A DNA stretch of 64,000 nucleotides. It comes from Tyto alba (lineage: Eukaryota > Chordata > Aves > Strigiformes > Tytonidae). The stretch is from positions 24,572,899 to 24,636,898 of the forward strand of contig NW_024881282.1 in NCBI RefSeq assembly GCF_018691265.1, in the 5' to 3' direction. Under the pieces are notes generated by a model. The model did not search any database, was not told the DNA's origin, and saw only the letters and a list, made by a program, of their open reading frames with translations. Of the stretch, positions 1 to 14,200 are shown piece after piece. Position numbers and translations under genes: made by a program. The stretch's first letter is position 1. Each line of letters begins with the position of its first letter.

Positions 1-2184
1 ACTGAGATACTGGGAGAAAGAATCAGAATTTCAGGTTTCCCTCTTTTATGTGTATCCTTAGGATAAATCTTACATTCCTCACTGACTGTTGAAAGAGCTT
101 TGGCAATGGGGATGCAAAATGCCATGAGAGTAGTCTGAAAGCATAACTGGAGCAGGATTGCTCTTCTGGGATCTGGAAACTTCTAACTTTGTCCCCCTCA
201 GTCTGGGGAAAGCCTAGACCAAAGCCTTAGTTTCTGTGGGGAAGATGTTCCAATCATTGATATGTGTCAAAACCCCTCCACACTTTGGCAAACGGACTGT
301 CTGCCTGACCTGGCTGGAATGGAGATATTTAAGGGTGTATATGGTAGCAGAACTTCAACTATCTGAATGTGTTCTGTGGTGAAAGCCATGACTCTGATTA
401 CTGAAGCCATTATGTGGTTAACTGGTATCAAGACAACAATCCACGAAACATTCAATGTTCTTCCTAAAGTTAAAGTATAAGCACTTTTGGATTTAGAGTA
501 TGGGTTCTAATGTAGACTTGCTTTATGGACTCTGATGTGAAATCATGTTGTCCAGTTTGTGAAAGTGTTACAATTTCAGCAGCTGAAGTTTATTTTATCC
601 TGTTTTGTGTTTATAAATGGATGTTGAAAGAATATATTCCGTATCCTCAAAAGAGGGAAAATCTTTCGATTGTATTACACTAGGTATTAAAAATGAGTAA
701 GTAGTTTTGAATTTAGTCTCTTTTGCTTTCTTTAAAGCAGGAATAGGAAAAAATAAATAAAATTAGGAGTAAATAGTTACTTTTTCATAGGAAGCCATTA
801 TTATTTGTGAAGTATTCAGATGCTAGACATACTATACGTGTGTGCTATTCATTAAGGTATGTATCCATATACAGTACAGTGATGAATACTTCATAAAAAT
901 AAGGTAAATAGCTTCTGGTCTCAATAAGGTCTTTGAATCACATTCAGAAATAAGCATTGCACACTGAGTTGTAGGATAAAAAGTGAAGATACTTTGTTAA
1001 ATGAACTGGTTGATTCATCTGTACAAGTAACATTTAACAGAATGATTATAGTTAGGGTGTGAGTTCTAAGATTAAGTAGGTTTTATATTTGGCATTGGTC
1101 ATTCTCTTGGATGCTCCCTTTCTTTAATGGAATTTTATCCTTCACTGAGATTCAGTTTGTATGTCTTCTAAGCTTCACACCACCTTCTGGCGTGCCAGTT
1201 CTCAGATGATGGAACTCATTTCAGGTGGACTGGTGGCCTGGTAGTGGTTCAGGCACTAGTTTTTAAGGGAGGATTCTTCAGCTTGGCTTTTGCCTGTGGA
1301 CTGAATGTTCTTCAGTGGTTGGAATCCATGAGGTGTGTCCTTTGAACTGTGTCTTTTGGCTTTATTTCAACCAAAGAGTCTAGGTTGTGTGCTCTGTATC
1401 TGATCTCAAATGTGAACCAAACAGTGATTCTTCTGATCATCCTTATTTAACACTTCAAAGACACAATCTTGATCCAAATTCAAACATTACTGTAGCTGTG
1501 TCTCTGAACTGTGTGCTTGCTGTGCTTTTTTACCAAGAGATGTTGATGTCATGTGTAATTTAATTCTTGTTTTTACCTAGAACAACAGTAAGTGCTCACC
1601 TTAATGATTAAGGCTGGATTGTTGTAGCATTAGGAATAAAGGAACCCTATTCCCATCTTTTGTCCATCTAATTTTTCTTGATGGAGTGAGGGGAAATGGT
1701 CCTTTGAAGAAGTTATAAAAAAGCTTTCTAGACTATTTTCCGGGTTAACTGTAAGGCTATCTTGTATTTATTATGGCAACTTTATACCTTATGGAATTTT
1801 TGACTTATTCCTAGATTGTCAGATGAAATATTGTAGATACAGTTGAGGTTGTGAATGCTGTTTCTGGTGATACATACTTCTGAATCTTGATTTAACTTAG
1901 TAGTTATGAATTTCCAGCTGTTAACTATCTGAATGTAAAAATAATTTTAAAAAGACACCTTCCTGTGTGTTTCCACTCTGTCCCTGAAGAAACATGAAGC
2001 ATTTTAAAATTACTCCTTGACATTCTCAGTAATGTTTTTGTAGATCTTCTTTTGGGCAGTGAAATAGTGTGTTTGTTGCATATTTTGTAGTGATGTACAA
2101 CACTAGTAATTAAAAAAGGTAATTATTTTAATTTTGAGAGTTTCATTGCAGTTGACTAATTAACTGTCACTTCTTTCTTTTCAG
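1..2184 (+). other. PDS5B: Intronic sequence upstream of the first visible PDS5B exon
   Basis: AT-rich sequence ending in a pyrimidine-rich tract and CAG acceptor at 2182-2184. I see no exon matching the PDS5B N-terminus (about residues 1-104), no recognisable repeat and no RNA gene. Short ORFs here have no family resemblance. Confidence 0.8.
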
Positions 2185-2271
2185 GATATATTTATGTTCA
2201 TAACAAGGCAACTTAAAGGTTTAGAAGATACAAAAAGCCCTCAGTTTAATCGGTATTTTTATTTGCTTGAG
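2185..2271 (+). CDS. PDS5B: PDS5B exon 1 of window (about residues 105-133)
   Basis: Encodes 29 codons, [20 protein letters not shown] at its start, and ends in YFYLLE. The acceptor is TTTTCAG and the donor GAG|GTAAGC. Phase is 0 at both ends. The following intron is only 97 bp. Confidence 0.96.
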
Positions 2272-5200
2272 GTAAGCTTCATAACTTATTTCAGAATAAC
2301 TCTTAAATATAATTTTTCAACTTAATTTTTTATTAACTACTCCTTTTATTTTTTCCTGTTCAACACAGAATATTGCTTGGGTCAAGTCTTATAATATATG
2401 CTTTGAACTAGAAGACAGCAATGAGATTTTTACACAGTTGTACAGAACGTTGTTTTCAGTAATAAAGTAAGTATTGTCACCCCCAATTATAATATTGCAT
2501 GGTTGAGGCATGCGTTATTGCATGACTGAGGTCAGATGTTTCTGACCTAGGTGTTCAGTCTGTTGTGTGGCTTTTAGTGTTAATGAGCTTAGTTTTGTGA
2601 TTCAGTTTAACTAAAGGTAGCAGTATAAATAGAACAAGGTATCAGTTTTGCCTGCTTTAATTAAACAAGACACTGCAAATCATCTTTTTTTTTTCCTAAG
2701 AAACTTACTTTGATTGTCTTTGTGTTGATTTTATTCTGTTCTTGAAATTGAATGATGCACAATGCAATTCTAAGGAATTTGAAGGATTATTTCTACAAAA
2801 AGGTGAATCAGAATAGATTGGACACCTGAAGGTACCACTAGAAATTGTCTAGTCTGGCCCCCCTTGCTCAAACTACATCAGCTAGAGCAGATTGCCCAGG
2901 ACTGTAGCCAGTTGGGTTTTGAGCTTCTCCAAGGATGGAGACTCCATGGCCTCTCTAGGCCACCTTCTAGTGCTCAATCACCCTTACATTTAAAAAGTTT
3001 CTCTTTCTTCTGTTTAAATGGTACGTCCTGTATTTCACCTTGTGCACATTGCCTCTGTTCTGTTACTGGACACCACCGAGAAGAGTCTTGCCCTGTCTTC
3101 TTTACTCCCAATGTCAGGAATTTAAACACACTAAGTTCCTCCCTACTAGAAGTAACCTCCTTCTCAGTGTTAAAAAAAGATGTCAGCTCTCTCAGCCTGT
3201 CCTTGTATGAGACCTGCTCCAGTCCCTTTATCACCTTTGTGTCACGTTGCTGGACTGACTCCAGAATGTCTGCATCTCTTGTGCTGGGAAGCCCAGGACT
3301 GTCCACAGCACTCCAGATGGAGTCTCACCAGTGTTAGATAGAGGAGAGTTCTAATGTACTATCTTTCAATGGTAGGGACAGATACAGTCCTCTTACTCTT
3401 TTACTACAGTAGGAAATGGAGAGAGCATGAGACTCAAGCAGATTTTGGAAAGTGATATATGCAGCCAAGAGAATTAAGTATTTTGATTTGTAAGAGAACT
3501 TGTGATTTGATTATTATATTCCTTGTTGTTTGGCATCACCATGGGGAGGACTCTGAATGGAAGTTGTACTTTATATCAATAGTACACTAAGAATTCTTGT
3601 TTTTCAATTTCAGCAATGGTCATAACCAAAAAGTACACATGCACATGGTTGATCTAATGAGCTCTATCATTTGTGAGGGAGATACCGTGTCACAGGAACT
3701 TTTGGATACAGTGTTAGTTAATCTAGTGCCAGCACATAAGGTAAGACTTAATAGTAGCTTAATTTTTTTTTGTAATGCTGATTTATTGGATGTATGTATT
3801 CAGATATTTATAGATTTCATTGAGAGAATCGCTGTAGCAAATGTGTTCCTATTACTCAGATCATTTTTAGTAAAAAAATAGTTTCTAGTAGCAGAACATT
3901 CACTAGAGTTTTCTTGCTTTGATTCACTTGCCATAAGCCAAAGTATCAGCTAAAAGCTTTAATGTCATATGAATTTATACATGGTTTTTTTATGTATGGT
4001 CAATACCAGCAAAACTTAATATATAAGATACATATATCCTATGGAAAGTGCTGTATCAGTAGTTCAAACTCACATGCTGCCCTAAGTAGGAGGGAAGAAG
4101 TTATGACTGCTGGTTTGTACCTGGCTCTGTTGTATTTCAGAAATGTTGACTTGGTGTTACTGAAAGCACAATTGGTAGGTTTTGGTGCAACTAAAGAGCT
4201 ATATTCAGAAATGGTGGTGCCTGAAGAGCCTGAGTGATGGTTGTCTTTCCTTAATGACTAATGTTTTGTCAAAAAAGAGAAGCGTCCTACAGGTGAACTG
4301 AGGAAAACTTTAAAACTGTGTCTGTGTTGTGACACTTGGGTATTTAAAAGCGAGATAGTTTTCTTTGTTCAGAAAACTATCTGGGTTCTGCTAGAATCTC
4401 TTGAGCTACAGTGTAAAAGACAACTTATAAGTTGTGTATGACAAAAAAAGAATTCTGTGAAACTGTCTAGGAAATGTGTACTTAGCTGCATTTTGGACAG
4501 CTCTGGCTGTTGTCTGACAATTCTGTGTTTTGCTTTGTTTTGTTTTTTTCTGAAGAGTGTTCAGGAAAGAGCTAACTGTATTTGTACTGTTTAGAAGCTA
4601 TAGTAAGGTTAAGTGAGTACTTACCGAGAGATTTTTGCGGATTCAGAATGCTTTTTAAAATTATTTTTTAATTTATTTTTTTATTTTATTATTTTTTTTT
4701 AATAGTGATGTACCTGAAGAAACTAATTAGACTTTCCATGAGGCACACTCTGGAGAATATAACAAATAGCACAACATCGCGTGCCTTACCACAAGCCATC
4801 AATTTCAGTAAATAAACAGCACATGTTTAGCAAATTACTAAAACTAAATTAAGACTAAATGCTTAGTATAGATCAGTACTTTTTTTTTTTTTTTTTTTTT
4901 TGCGCTGTAGCTAGGCTCTCCAAGGAATCTAGTACTCTTGTTCCAGGACCAGACAGCAGTTTGTGTAGCTAACATTCAGATTTACAAAGTGAAGTCTTAG
5001 ATTACAAGGAACAAAAGCAAGACTGTGCAAAATGCTTTAGTTTTTATTTTCTCAGTTGTTAAGCATCTATTTTTTTCTGTCACCTGTGTTCAACTTGATT
5101 TGACTGTAATGTCTTTGATTCATGTTTAGTAAACTGATTATGAGTTGAAGAATTTACAACCTGTTAGATTGGCTATAGCATTAAACAATTCTGGTTTATA

Positions 5201-8200
5201 GTGGATTTAAAGTTATTGACTGAACATTTTAATAGGGTAAGGTATTTGGCATTTTGCATTTTCTTCTGCTTATTTTAATCAAACTGGCTCTATGGATAGG
5301 ATGCGAGTTTATACCTTGCTTTCTAACTGAAATAGTTACAGAACTTTAGACCACATTTTGAGTACTTTTATGTTTGTTTTACTTTTTAAAGCCTTTTTCA
5401 TGCTAATGGAAAGAAGCCTCTAATATTTTTCTGTTTAATCTCAATATCTTCATATAGTGTTTATTTAAAATTTTGGAGCTTATGTAGTCATCTGACCACT
5501 TTCTGTGGCTACTAATGTCATACTGGAAAAGTGTGATGAATTCAGAGTGAGATTTTTTTCCACTTATGTCAATTGAACACAAAACTAGAAGGCAGTTAAG
5601 GATAAGGTCCACGATAAAGAAGAACTATGTCCTGGCTGACCCTAGCCCATAAGCTGTACAAGCTGTGGGAAAGGGAAACTGAAAAATCAGACTGGGCACC
5701 AAAAATGGCATCATGGCAAATGTCGGTGTAATGGTGAGTAGGGGAACCCTTATCTCGCCAGATTTCCTGGAGACCAAAAGAACGTTTTTAATGGAGTGGA
5801 AGGAGCATAGATTTGTTACTAGCTCAGGTTTGAAGATGATCAGATTGAGAGACTGTTGTAGATACAACAGCAATCTTTTGTAGGAAGTGTCACAGGCAAG
5901 CGGTGTGTTTTTAATACAGCCAGAAGGAAGGTTGTGCACGCAAATGTGGAGTGCCCTTGTGAATGGAATGATTGTATTCTAGAAGATAGTGGTAGAGCTA
6001 GTATGACTTCTGATGTATAAACAGTTGTATTGGGTAACACTAGGTTGAAGACTTGAGGAACTTAATCTATATAATTTATCAAAAGAACAGACTGAAGTGT
6101 GTTTTGGGAACAGAAGGTTCAAACAGCTCCGTTAGTTTTGGATCGCGGATGCTAAGGTCCAGTGGCTGAAATTCAACATTAAGCAGATTGATGCAAAATT
6201 ATATTAACGTTTTTAAGGGTTGTAGTAACTAGTTGAACAATTTACCAAAGGTTAATTCAATGCTGTTACCTCTTAAAACCAAGGTCAATATTTTTCCAAA
6301 GATGAATGCCAGATATGGTTCATATTTCTGAGTAGTAAGTCTAATAAGCAATGGTGCTGGCAGAGAGGCCACAAACTCTAAGGCATAAGGAGCATATCTT
6401 GGGGACACGACATACTGTCAAATGTCTGTGTACCATAACTAGTAGTCACAGAAGTAGTCTAAGCTGCTCTAGCTCACTTGAGTTTGTCATCCATCTCACC
6501 TGGCCAGAATAAAAGCCATATTGATGTAAACCTGAATGAAAGTGGCTGATGCTAATATCACAAAATGGGTACATTAGAGTATGCACAGGCTTGCTTGAGT
6601 AGTACAGCAGGTATCAGGTATGGCAGTAAAACAGTTAACTTGTCTAACCGTGTGCTCAGCTCTCAATTTCTATGATGTTTATTTCTTTTCCTTTTGTGAT
6701 TTCTCTTGTCTTTTCTATGAACTCTACTGAAATTCTTTTGATAGGATTATATTAAGAGGGAATGAAATAAATAAATAGTGAACTAAAATCCAGAAAAGGC
6801 CAGAAGCAAGGAAGAGGTAGTCAATATGAAAAGGCAAGAAAAATAGCTTTCCTTTTACTCTCAATTGACCTTTTAGATTCTAAAGCCTTTATGGCAGCAC
6901 CTGTAAACAATTCTGTGTTTGTGTTGTGTGTTAGAAGGCAAATTGTACCTTATTTCCTTGAGTGTTTGCCAGTGTTCCATTTTCAGCCTCAGGAATACTA
7001 CAGGGAATCTCACGTTGCACATCCCTAATGCTTTACATGCTTATCTTTTCAGAAGAAATGATATTGACAATTAAATTCCTAACTGTCTCTACTAGGAACT
7101 TGCTTAATAATTAGTGTTATCTATCTTGGCAACACTTCAGCTGAGCTTTTTTTTTTTTTTTTGTCAGCTATCCTTAAAAACCTGTTTGTCTCCCCCAGCA
7201 GAACTAGAAAATCTGTTAGAACTGTTTTGTCAAGTGCTCTTGGATACAAATTCTACTGCTGTGTCATTCAGAATAAAATGGAAGACCCTTTTCAAATTCC
7301 AAGAAAATAATATGTTAAAATGTATGGTTTTTAAGACTATTTGCTCTAGACAGAATTAACTTTGGGAGTAAAATCAACTGTTGTAAGATTAAGGACTGGT
7401 TTGCTACCTAGTCATCCTTTTTGAATAAAAAATAAGGGGCATCCATTTGTTTTCTTTTCTTTATACTAAGGATGAGTACAAAATATTTCACTATTAAATT
7501 TATTTGAGATGTGTTAAATTGGAGATTGAGAGGCAAGTGGAAGAAGTAACTGAAAAAAATTAGTGGGTATGCACTTCCATTACTGCCAACCAACCCCGTT
7601 GTACCAGTCCAAATGATTTTTCACTCTGTGGCAAACTGACCTGGACAGCATGGTCTGTATATACAAAAAAATGTCTGTGTTGTGCTGTCAGAGAGGTTAT
7701 CACTGCTCCTTGTGTCTGCAGTAGAAGTTTGTCAAATGTTCTAGAGAAGATCAGGTATGAAAAATGAGTTGGCAAAACTCTTAATGTCTTCCAGAAGTGT
7801 AAAAAGCTTGAGAAGCTAGGAATACATACACCAAAATAATGGTAAGAATTAAGACAAAGGAGAGAACTTGTGGTTGATGGAGATGGTCTGTCTTCAAATA
7901 ATGTTGCTGAAGGCCTTCTAAGCATTAAAAAAAAAAAAAAAATTTCCACTGCTTATTAACATTATTTTCTGACAGAAAACTGGAGGGTTTAGAGGGGGGA
8001 AAGGTCTGTCTGCATCATCCTGTAAGTCTGTTTTAGATGTTAAATGTAACTTCCAAATTTTCTAGTGGAAGATCTGTGTTCTGCCTTTTCCTGAGTGGTC
8101 GTTTGGTTTGTTCTTATCAATCAATACTTATTTCTGGTTTTTCCCTCAAAATGTAGTAATTGCTAATGATTACTTTAAACAGTGTTGCCAGCTGCTGGCT

Positions 8201-11200
8201 TAGTTTCTCCCCAGTTCAGGACTCTGAAAAGCTTATCCCCACTGGGTGATTACATGCTCTTGGAGGCATTCTGATTAACATTATTGTCTCCATCATGAGG
8301 GCTTTCTTAAATCATTAAAAGATCTTGAGATATATGCATTTTTTTTTTTCCTAAATGTATAGAAAGATTGAAGAGAGGCTAATGACAGAAGCGTTCAGAT
8401 AAACACAGAGAAGAAATTTGTTAAATTAGGTCTTACTATTATAGAATTTATCTTTCAGGAAACATTTAAACTATCTTTGTGGCTATTAAATTAGTCAGAA
8501 AGATAGGTTTGACGTTTTGTAAGAGATCTTTGAACCTACTTGGTAATGGTCTGCGTTGCTTCTGTTTTAATTTTGGCTAAGGCAGTGCCACTTTTTCTTG
8601 TTTCTGCTTTTATCTTGAAGCTCGAAAAGGGAGAAGAAAACATTCTCATGTACTTTTAAGACTTCTTTGGCATGGTTATTTTCAGGAAGTTTGGCCTCTG
8701 GACATTTGAGGGTCCTGGCTATTGGCACGATTAAATCAAGTACTTCAGGCATGAAAAAAATAGCTAACTTTTTCTTAGCCAGTTGTGATGCAGACTGTTT
8801 TCACCTGTTTGCAACTTTTTTAGCTAGAAAGTGTAATGTGAATATGTTACTCAGGGTTGCAAATAGATACTTCTGGCATTTATCTCAGCAAACATTAAGG
8901 TTTTAAAATTAACTGTGTAAAAGATACAAGCTGCAACTGTAACCAATGTGAATCGAAACAGATCTGCCCGTTGGAACTCTGCTGGGCTGGTCTGCTGTTC
9001 GGACTTGCTCTATAGGTAAATCAAATCTTGCTCGTGATCTAGAGTTCACACTTACATGGGTGAAAGTACTTCTCTTTGTGTTGGTGGAAGTGAACTGTGG
9101 AAGTCAAGAAGGGTCGGAGCAAGAACTGGAAGTGGCATACATTCCTCGTTACGGTTACTTGTCCCTTTTCTTTCCTGAACAGTCAGAACTCTAGCTAAAT
9201 AGCATAAAATAAATGCTACAGGTGTACGGGTGAAAATATGCAGAACCTTCTCTTTTCTGGGACATGGAACAGCTATACAGTTTTTTTTTTTTTGTAAAAA
9301 GACTGCTGATGTTGACCGTTGTGTCTTGATTAGATAAGGGAAGAGGAAATTAGAAGGATGTTAGCATCTTGTGTAAGCATTCGAGTATCTTTCCAGAACT
9401 GGGCTTTTTTTTTTTCACTTTCTGTAGTGGCTCTGAGTAAAACGGGTACGCTAGGCACAGATCTTGTAGTCTTTTGACTTCATCCACCTCAAAATTCTAT
9501 CGGTAGGCAAGTCCAGGACTCACTTTATTTTATACTATCAGAAAATGTTAATCTATTCCCACTGCTGTCTAGAAGTCTGTAGTTCTCTACAGTTTTTGAA
9601 ATTACAGACAATACTCTCCATCTATGTGAAAAGCATTACTGTTTCATTCAGATAGCTACAAAGAACCAAGCATATGCAGACAAAGAAATACCTTGGGTGT
9701 GGCAATGCATCTTGTGTTTGCTTTTCATTATGCTAAAAGGAACTTTTCTTTCTTCAGTGGATGAGATGTATTAAAAAAAAAAATCACAAACTGCCCCTTT
9801 TTACTGTTGGCTTGTAAATTAAATATGCTGGGTTATTTTAAATTGAAGACTACTAAGAATTGGGGAACTGTGTTTTTACAGAGACTCGGCTATTTAGAAA
9901 TCATATATTTTTTTTCTACTGGAGACTTTTCCTTCATTTTTCTATATATTAATGAAGTCTGCAGTGGGTGTCACAAGGGCTGAGTTGCATTTTCTTCTGA
10001 AAATTTTTGAAAAATAATTGCAATACAGAAATTGGGGAAAGGGTGTAGCACCTAGAGGGTGGAGAATGCGTTCTGGGAAAGGAAGGAAACAATGATAGAA
10101 CAGTAACCCAAGTAGAGAGATGGAGGGATAGGAATGTTGGGAGTGTATTTTTTATATTAGGGTTTCATTAGTTTGTAATCTTCACCCTTTTTTGCTCATG
10201 AACTAAAATTCCGGCTTTTTTGGTTTTTCTTTGCTATCTCAGTCAAACAAACTGAGCATATTTGCAAGGTAATGTGGAGAGGCTGTGATACTGCATCACA
10301 GGTGGCTGCTTGATGCAAGGACAGAATTGTACTTTGCCACGATCCTGTTCAGTCTTGTTACTGTGGTGACTGTAAATGCCTCAATGTTGCTTTATATTGT
10401 TTTCCTGATTTTGGGTAACTTGATAAGGAGGAGGAACTGACTTCACTGTCAGGTTTAGATGGGCAAATGAAAAGTAAACCCCAATTTGCTGGGGAAGAGT
10501 TTTCTAAGTGAAAAAAAGGAAGAGTTTTCTCAGTTTTCTCCACACCAGTGGAGACTACAAAACTTTGGACAAGGTTTGTTTTCACTATATTAGCTTTACT
10601 ACTGAAATTACAAGATCAACAGGCTATTTTTAAAATGCTTTTACCATTACATGATAGCTTTAAACTCTTGTACTTTTTTTTAGCATTAATGCATGTCCTT
10701 AATGCTAAAAACTTTCCTGTTTTTTTTTTTTTTTCCACCCCCAGAATTTAAACAAGCAAGCCTATGATTTGGCAAAGGCTTTACTAAAGAGGACAGCGCA
10801 AGCAATTGAACCGTACATTACTAACGTAAGTGAAGACAAATATGGAAATCAATATCATGAACTGAGATGTATTAAAAAGGAATGAGTTGTATATAGTCAA
10901 TTAGGACTGTAAAATCACTTTTTACAAACTCTCAATTGTTCTTTGAGAGAATTGTTATATTAATGAAGCATTGTGTAACCTGTCCCTTCGAGTCTAATTC
11001 TTTACCAGAACAATTTTGATTTCTGAAATGAAATGGATAGTTTACTTTCTTCTGTCTTGGGAGACCTTGCAGTTTAATCCTTAATGTGACTGGAAGACCA
11101 AATGTATTTATATGTATTGTTCTGATAAAAATATATATACACATTTGCCTGTGGCAAAACTATTTTTCTGGTGAGGAGATGAGACTATTTAGAAGCTAAG

Positions 11201-14200
11201 AGAGGTGAATACAGCAGAATTTTAATGCCATTGTCACAGGAAAAGAAGCAGATCTAAGAATAGACAGTAAGGAAGAACACCAATGAGTGGATTGAGGATT
11301 GTAGCCATGTTCAGTTTAGCCATCATAGACTGAAAGAGAGAAAAGCGATGAGAGGAAGTAGAGATCAGACAGGAGTATGCTCTAACTGAAGGTGCACAAC
11401 AGAAAAAAAAATATGACACCTTAAACAAAAAAAGTATTTAAGGATTTAGCAGGTGTCATGGCAGCTATCCAAAACCTGAGGAGTTTTAAAACAGTAGAAA
11501 AATTTTCAATGCTTTTTGTTGCTTTCAGACTTGTAACACTCGTGGTACTTGAAAGTGGGCACCTCCTCTAAGACTTTAAAAAAAATCTTCAGCGGAAACT
11601 CTTACTTCAGACCTGTTAGTCAAGCCTGCTGTTTGGGAATATATTGCTACACGGGAATGTGTTTTTAATGTTGTTCATTTGTAAGGTTAGATTACAAACT
11701 GGGTGCCATTTTGTGAGGTTTAAGGAAGTCTGTCCAATAAGAATCTTCCTCTTATGGAAAATATATACATGCAATCTTCAGTTCTTGGTTTCCCACAAGT
11801 GAGAAATATTATACTGTATGATTTCTTTGTTTTGAAAGTTCTTGTTATTGATATATACTCTGTTTTATTTTCCAGTTCTTCAATCAGGTCCTCATGCTTG
11901 GTAAAACATCAATTAGTGACCTGTCAGAGCATGTGTTTGACTTGATTCTGGAGCTATACAATATTGACAGTCACCTCTTGCTTTCTGTTCTACCACAGCT
12001 TGAATTCAAACTTAAGGTAAACACTTCTTATCCTTTCTGTATATTTGAAGTGTGTGTGCTTTGACTATTAAAGATTTTTTTTTTTTACTGACAAGTTCAT
12101 CAAATTATTTGGCATATAAAATGAATATGGAAAACATACCTTCTCTGCATTGTTTATAGGAAAACTCATAAGCCTTCAAAAAGAGGAGTTTAACTTCAAA
12201 CATATTAACCTACAGTGCATGTGTGCATACATTTAGGTTTTGTTTGGTGGCTGGTTTTTCTTTTTTTTTGGCTTCTATCTTTCAAGCAATAACCTGATTT
12301 TTTTGAGGCCTTGAGAATCTGACTGGTTTTGTTCCCTGGTTTCCTGTAGTATGTATTGTGAATGGCTTTAATACATTGACAGTACCTTGTACTGCTAGCT
12401 GTGCAGAGAAACTGCATCTGTTCAGAGCAGGGAATTTTGACAGGGAAAAGTTGGGCTCCATCTTAATGCAAACTGTTGTACTGACAATTTTGTCCATATA
12501 GAAGGTCTGTAACAGGTGGAAACAGAGCCCTGGACTCCATAAAGATGCCTTGTAGTCATAGCTGCAAAGACTTTTCTCTTTTTTCAGGCTTATCTCTTAT
12601 GTCCGAAGGATAGCTGGTGCTAGCTATGCATTTAATAAGTATTTTTATTTTTGACTTCCTACTATTTTACAGTGTCTCCATCACTTAGAGAAATTCAGTA
12701 GGACAGGTGGTGCTCCCTTTATTCTGCACGACTTATTCTATTTGTCATTCCAGTGGGTTTCCTATGAAAGTGGGAAATTTTGATTAGTTTTGAATTACTA
12801 AGATTGAAAGTGCTCTGTTACTAAACTTGAGGGCTAATGTGGAGTGGGCCACTTTTAAATTTATATGTAATTTTATTATTGAGGACAGATTTAAAGTTTG
12901 TGGAACCTTTGCCCTGTTTTCTTTGCAATAATTATTATCATAGTGGCTTGTTCATGCCTATTATTTTTTCACTAATGTTGCTAGTAAGGCATACTACACT
13001 TCTTGGATGAGTTACTTTTTAATGGTTTTATCTTTCCATTCCCATTTCCAAAAGAAACTGGGTTCAATTTACTGCTTGCGGTCTGTGTCTTTAAAAGTAG
13101 AACTTTTTCAGCCTTTAATTCCTGCTTTTACAGATGGTGAACAATTATCAGTCTCACTCCAATAAAAACAGTAGTTGTGCAGCTGAAACTGTTGTTAGAG
13201 ATTTAGTCTTAACTGCTGCTATGTCCTTTTTTTTCCTAGCCATGACTGCAGTAACCTTTGCATCTTTAGGTCCATTTAAAATTCCAGATTCTTGAATTAT
13301 CTTCATCCTCTTTCACTGACTATCATATTCCCCTATTTCAATACACACTTAATTTTTGTATCCTATTTTACCATTGAAATCAACAAAGGTTAGTGCCTTA
13401 ACGCTGTCAACCTATTTTTATGCTGTGCCCCCCACCCCTGGCAGGAACTAGTCTTCCTTCAACTGGGTGATTTCAGCCCTAAGTATTTCCATGGTTTCTT
13501 TGTAGTTCTTAATTTACACCACTTTTTCATGTGTTTGCATTTCTTTTCTTTGTCTAGTATATTCTTCTGAGATGATAAAAATGTATTTTGTTACTTTTAA
13601 TCTCCTTGATGCTTAGTGTATTATTTTCTTTGTGGTCTGGTAGGGGTGGCACCAGGGTAAGGGGGTTCATGTTTGACATTTGTAAGATCCAGTTTAACAG
13701 TGTTTCCAGTAGATCGCTACATTTTGATAGTTAAATTTTAACTGCTCTTACTCCCTGATGTCTTGTTGAACTCTGTACATTTTGTAGCTATTCTGAGAGC
13801 ATGGTATGGCTTCTTTTTGAGCCCTCTTGTTGCTTCGGCTGTGTGTGTTTGATGCCTGAAGTTACGAGGACAAATAATACATGCCTATTTTGTCCTATTG
13901 GCTGTCAAATGTAGCGTTACCCATCTTTAACAGAAAAAACCCCCAAACCTCTCTTTGGACTGGTTTAAGTCCTGAGGCCCTGGAACAGGCTGCCTAGAGA
14001 AGTTGTGAATGTCCCCTCCTCCCTAGAAGCGTTCCAGGCCGGGTTGGATGGGGCTTTGAGCAACCTGATGTAGTGAAAGATGTCCCTACTCAGGGCAAGG
14101 GAGTTGGACTAGATGATCTTTAAATGTCCCTTCCAACCCAAACCATTTTATGGTTCTAAATGAGTTGAAAGGTCTGTAAGATCTTTCAGTGGTTAAAAAA

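Larger units (their letters stand above)
3741..10744 (+). other. PDS5B: Intron 3 (7.0 kb), no recognised gene
   Basis: GT-AG intron. It holds long T-runs at 4880-4901, 7147-7162 and 9291-9303, an A-run at 7927-7942, and an A/T-only stretch around 4655-4703. Minus-strand ORFs at 5625-5939 and 7560-7949 are short and match no family I know. The end (10720-10734) is a T15 tract that serves as the polypyrimidine tract of exon 4. Confidence 0.8.

Noticed and set aside
2864..3337. 157-codon + strand ORF
   Set aside because: Falls in an antisense CR1 fragment; the true coding sense of that repeat is the opposite strand.
7560..7949. 129-codon minus-strand ORF in intron 3
   Set aside because: Low-complexity, Phe- and Ser-rich product with no motif, promoter or splice support.
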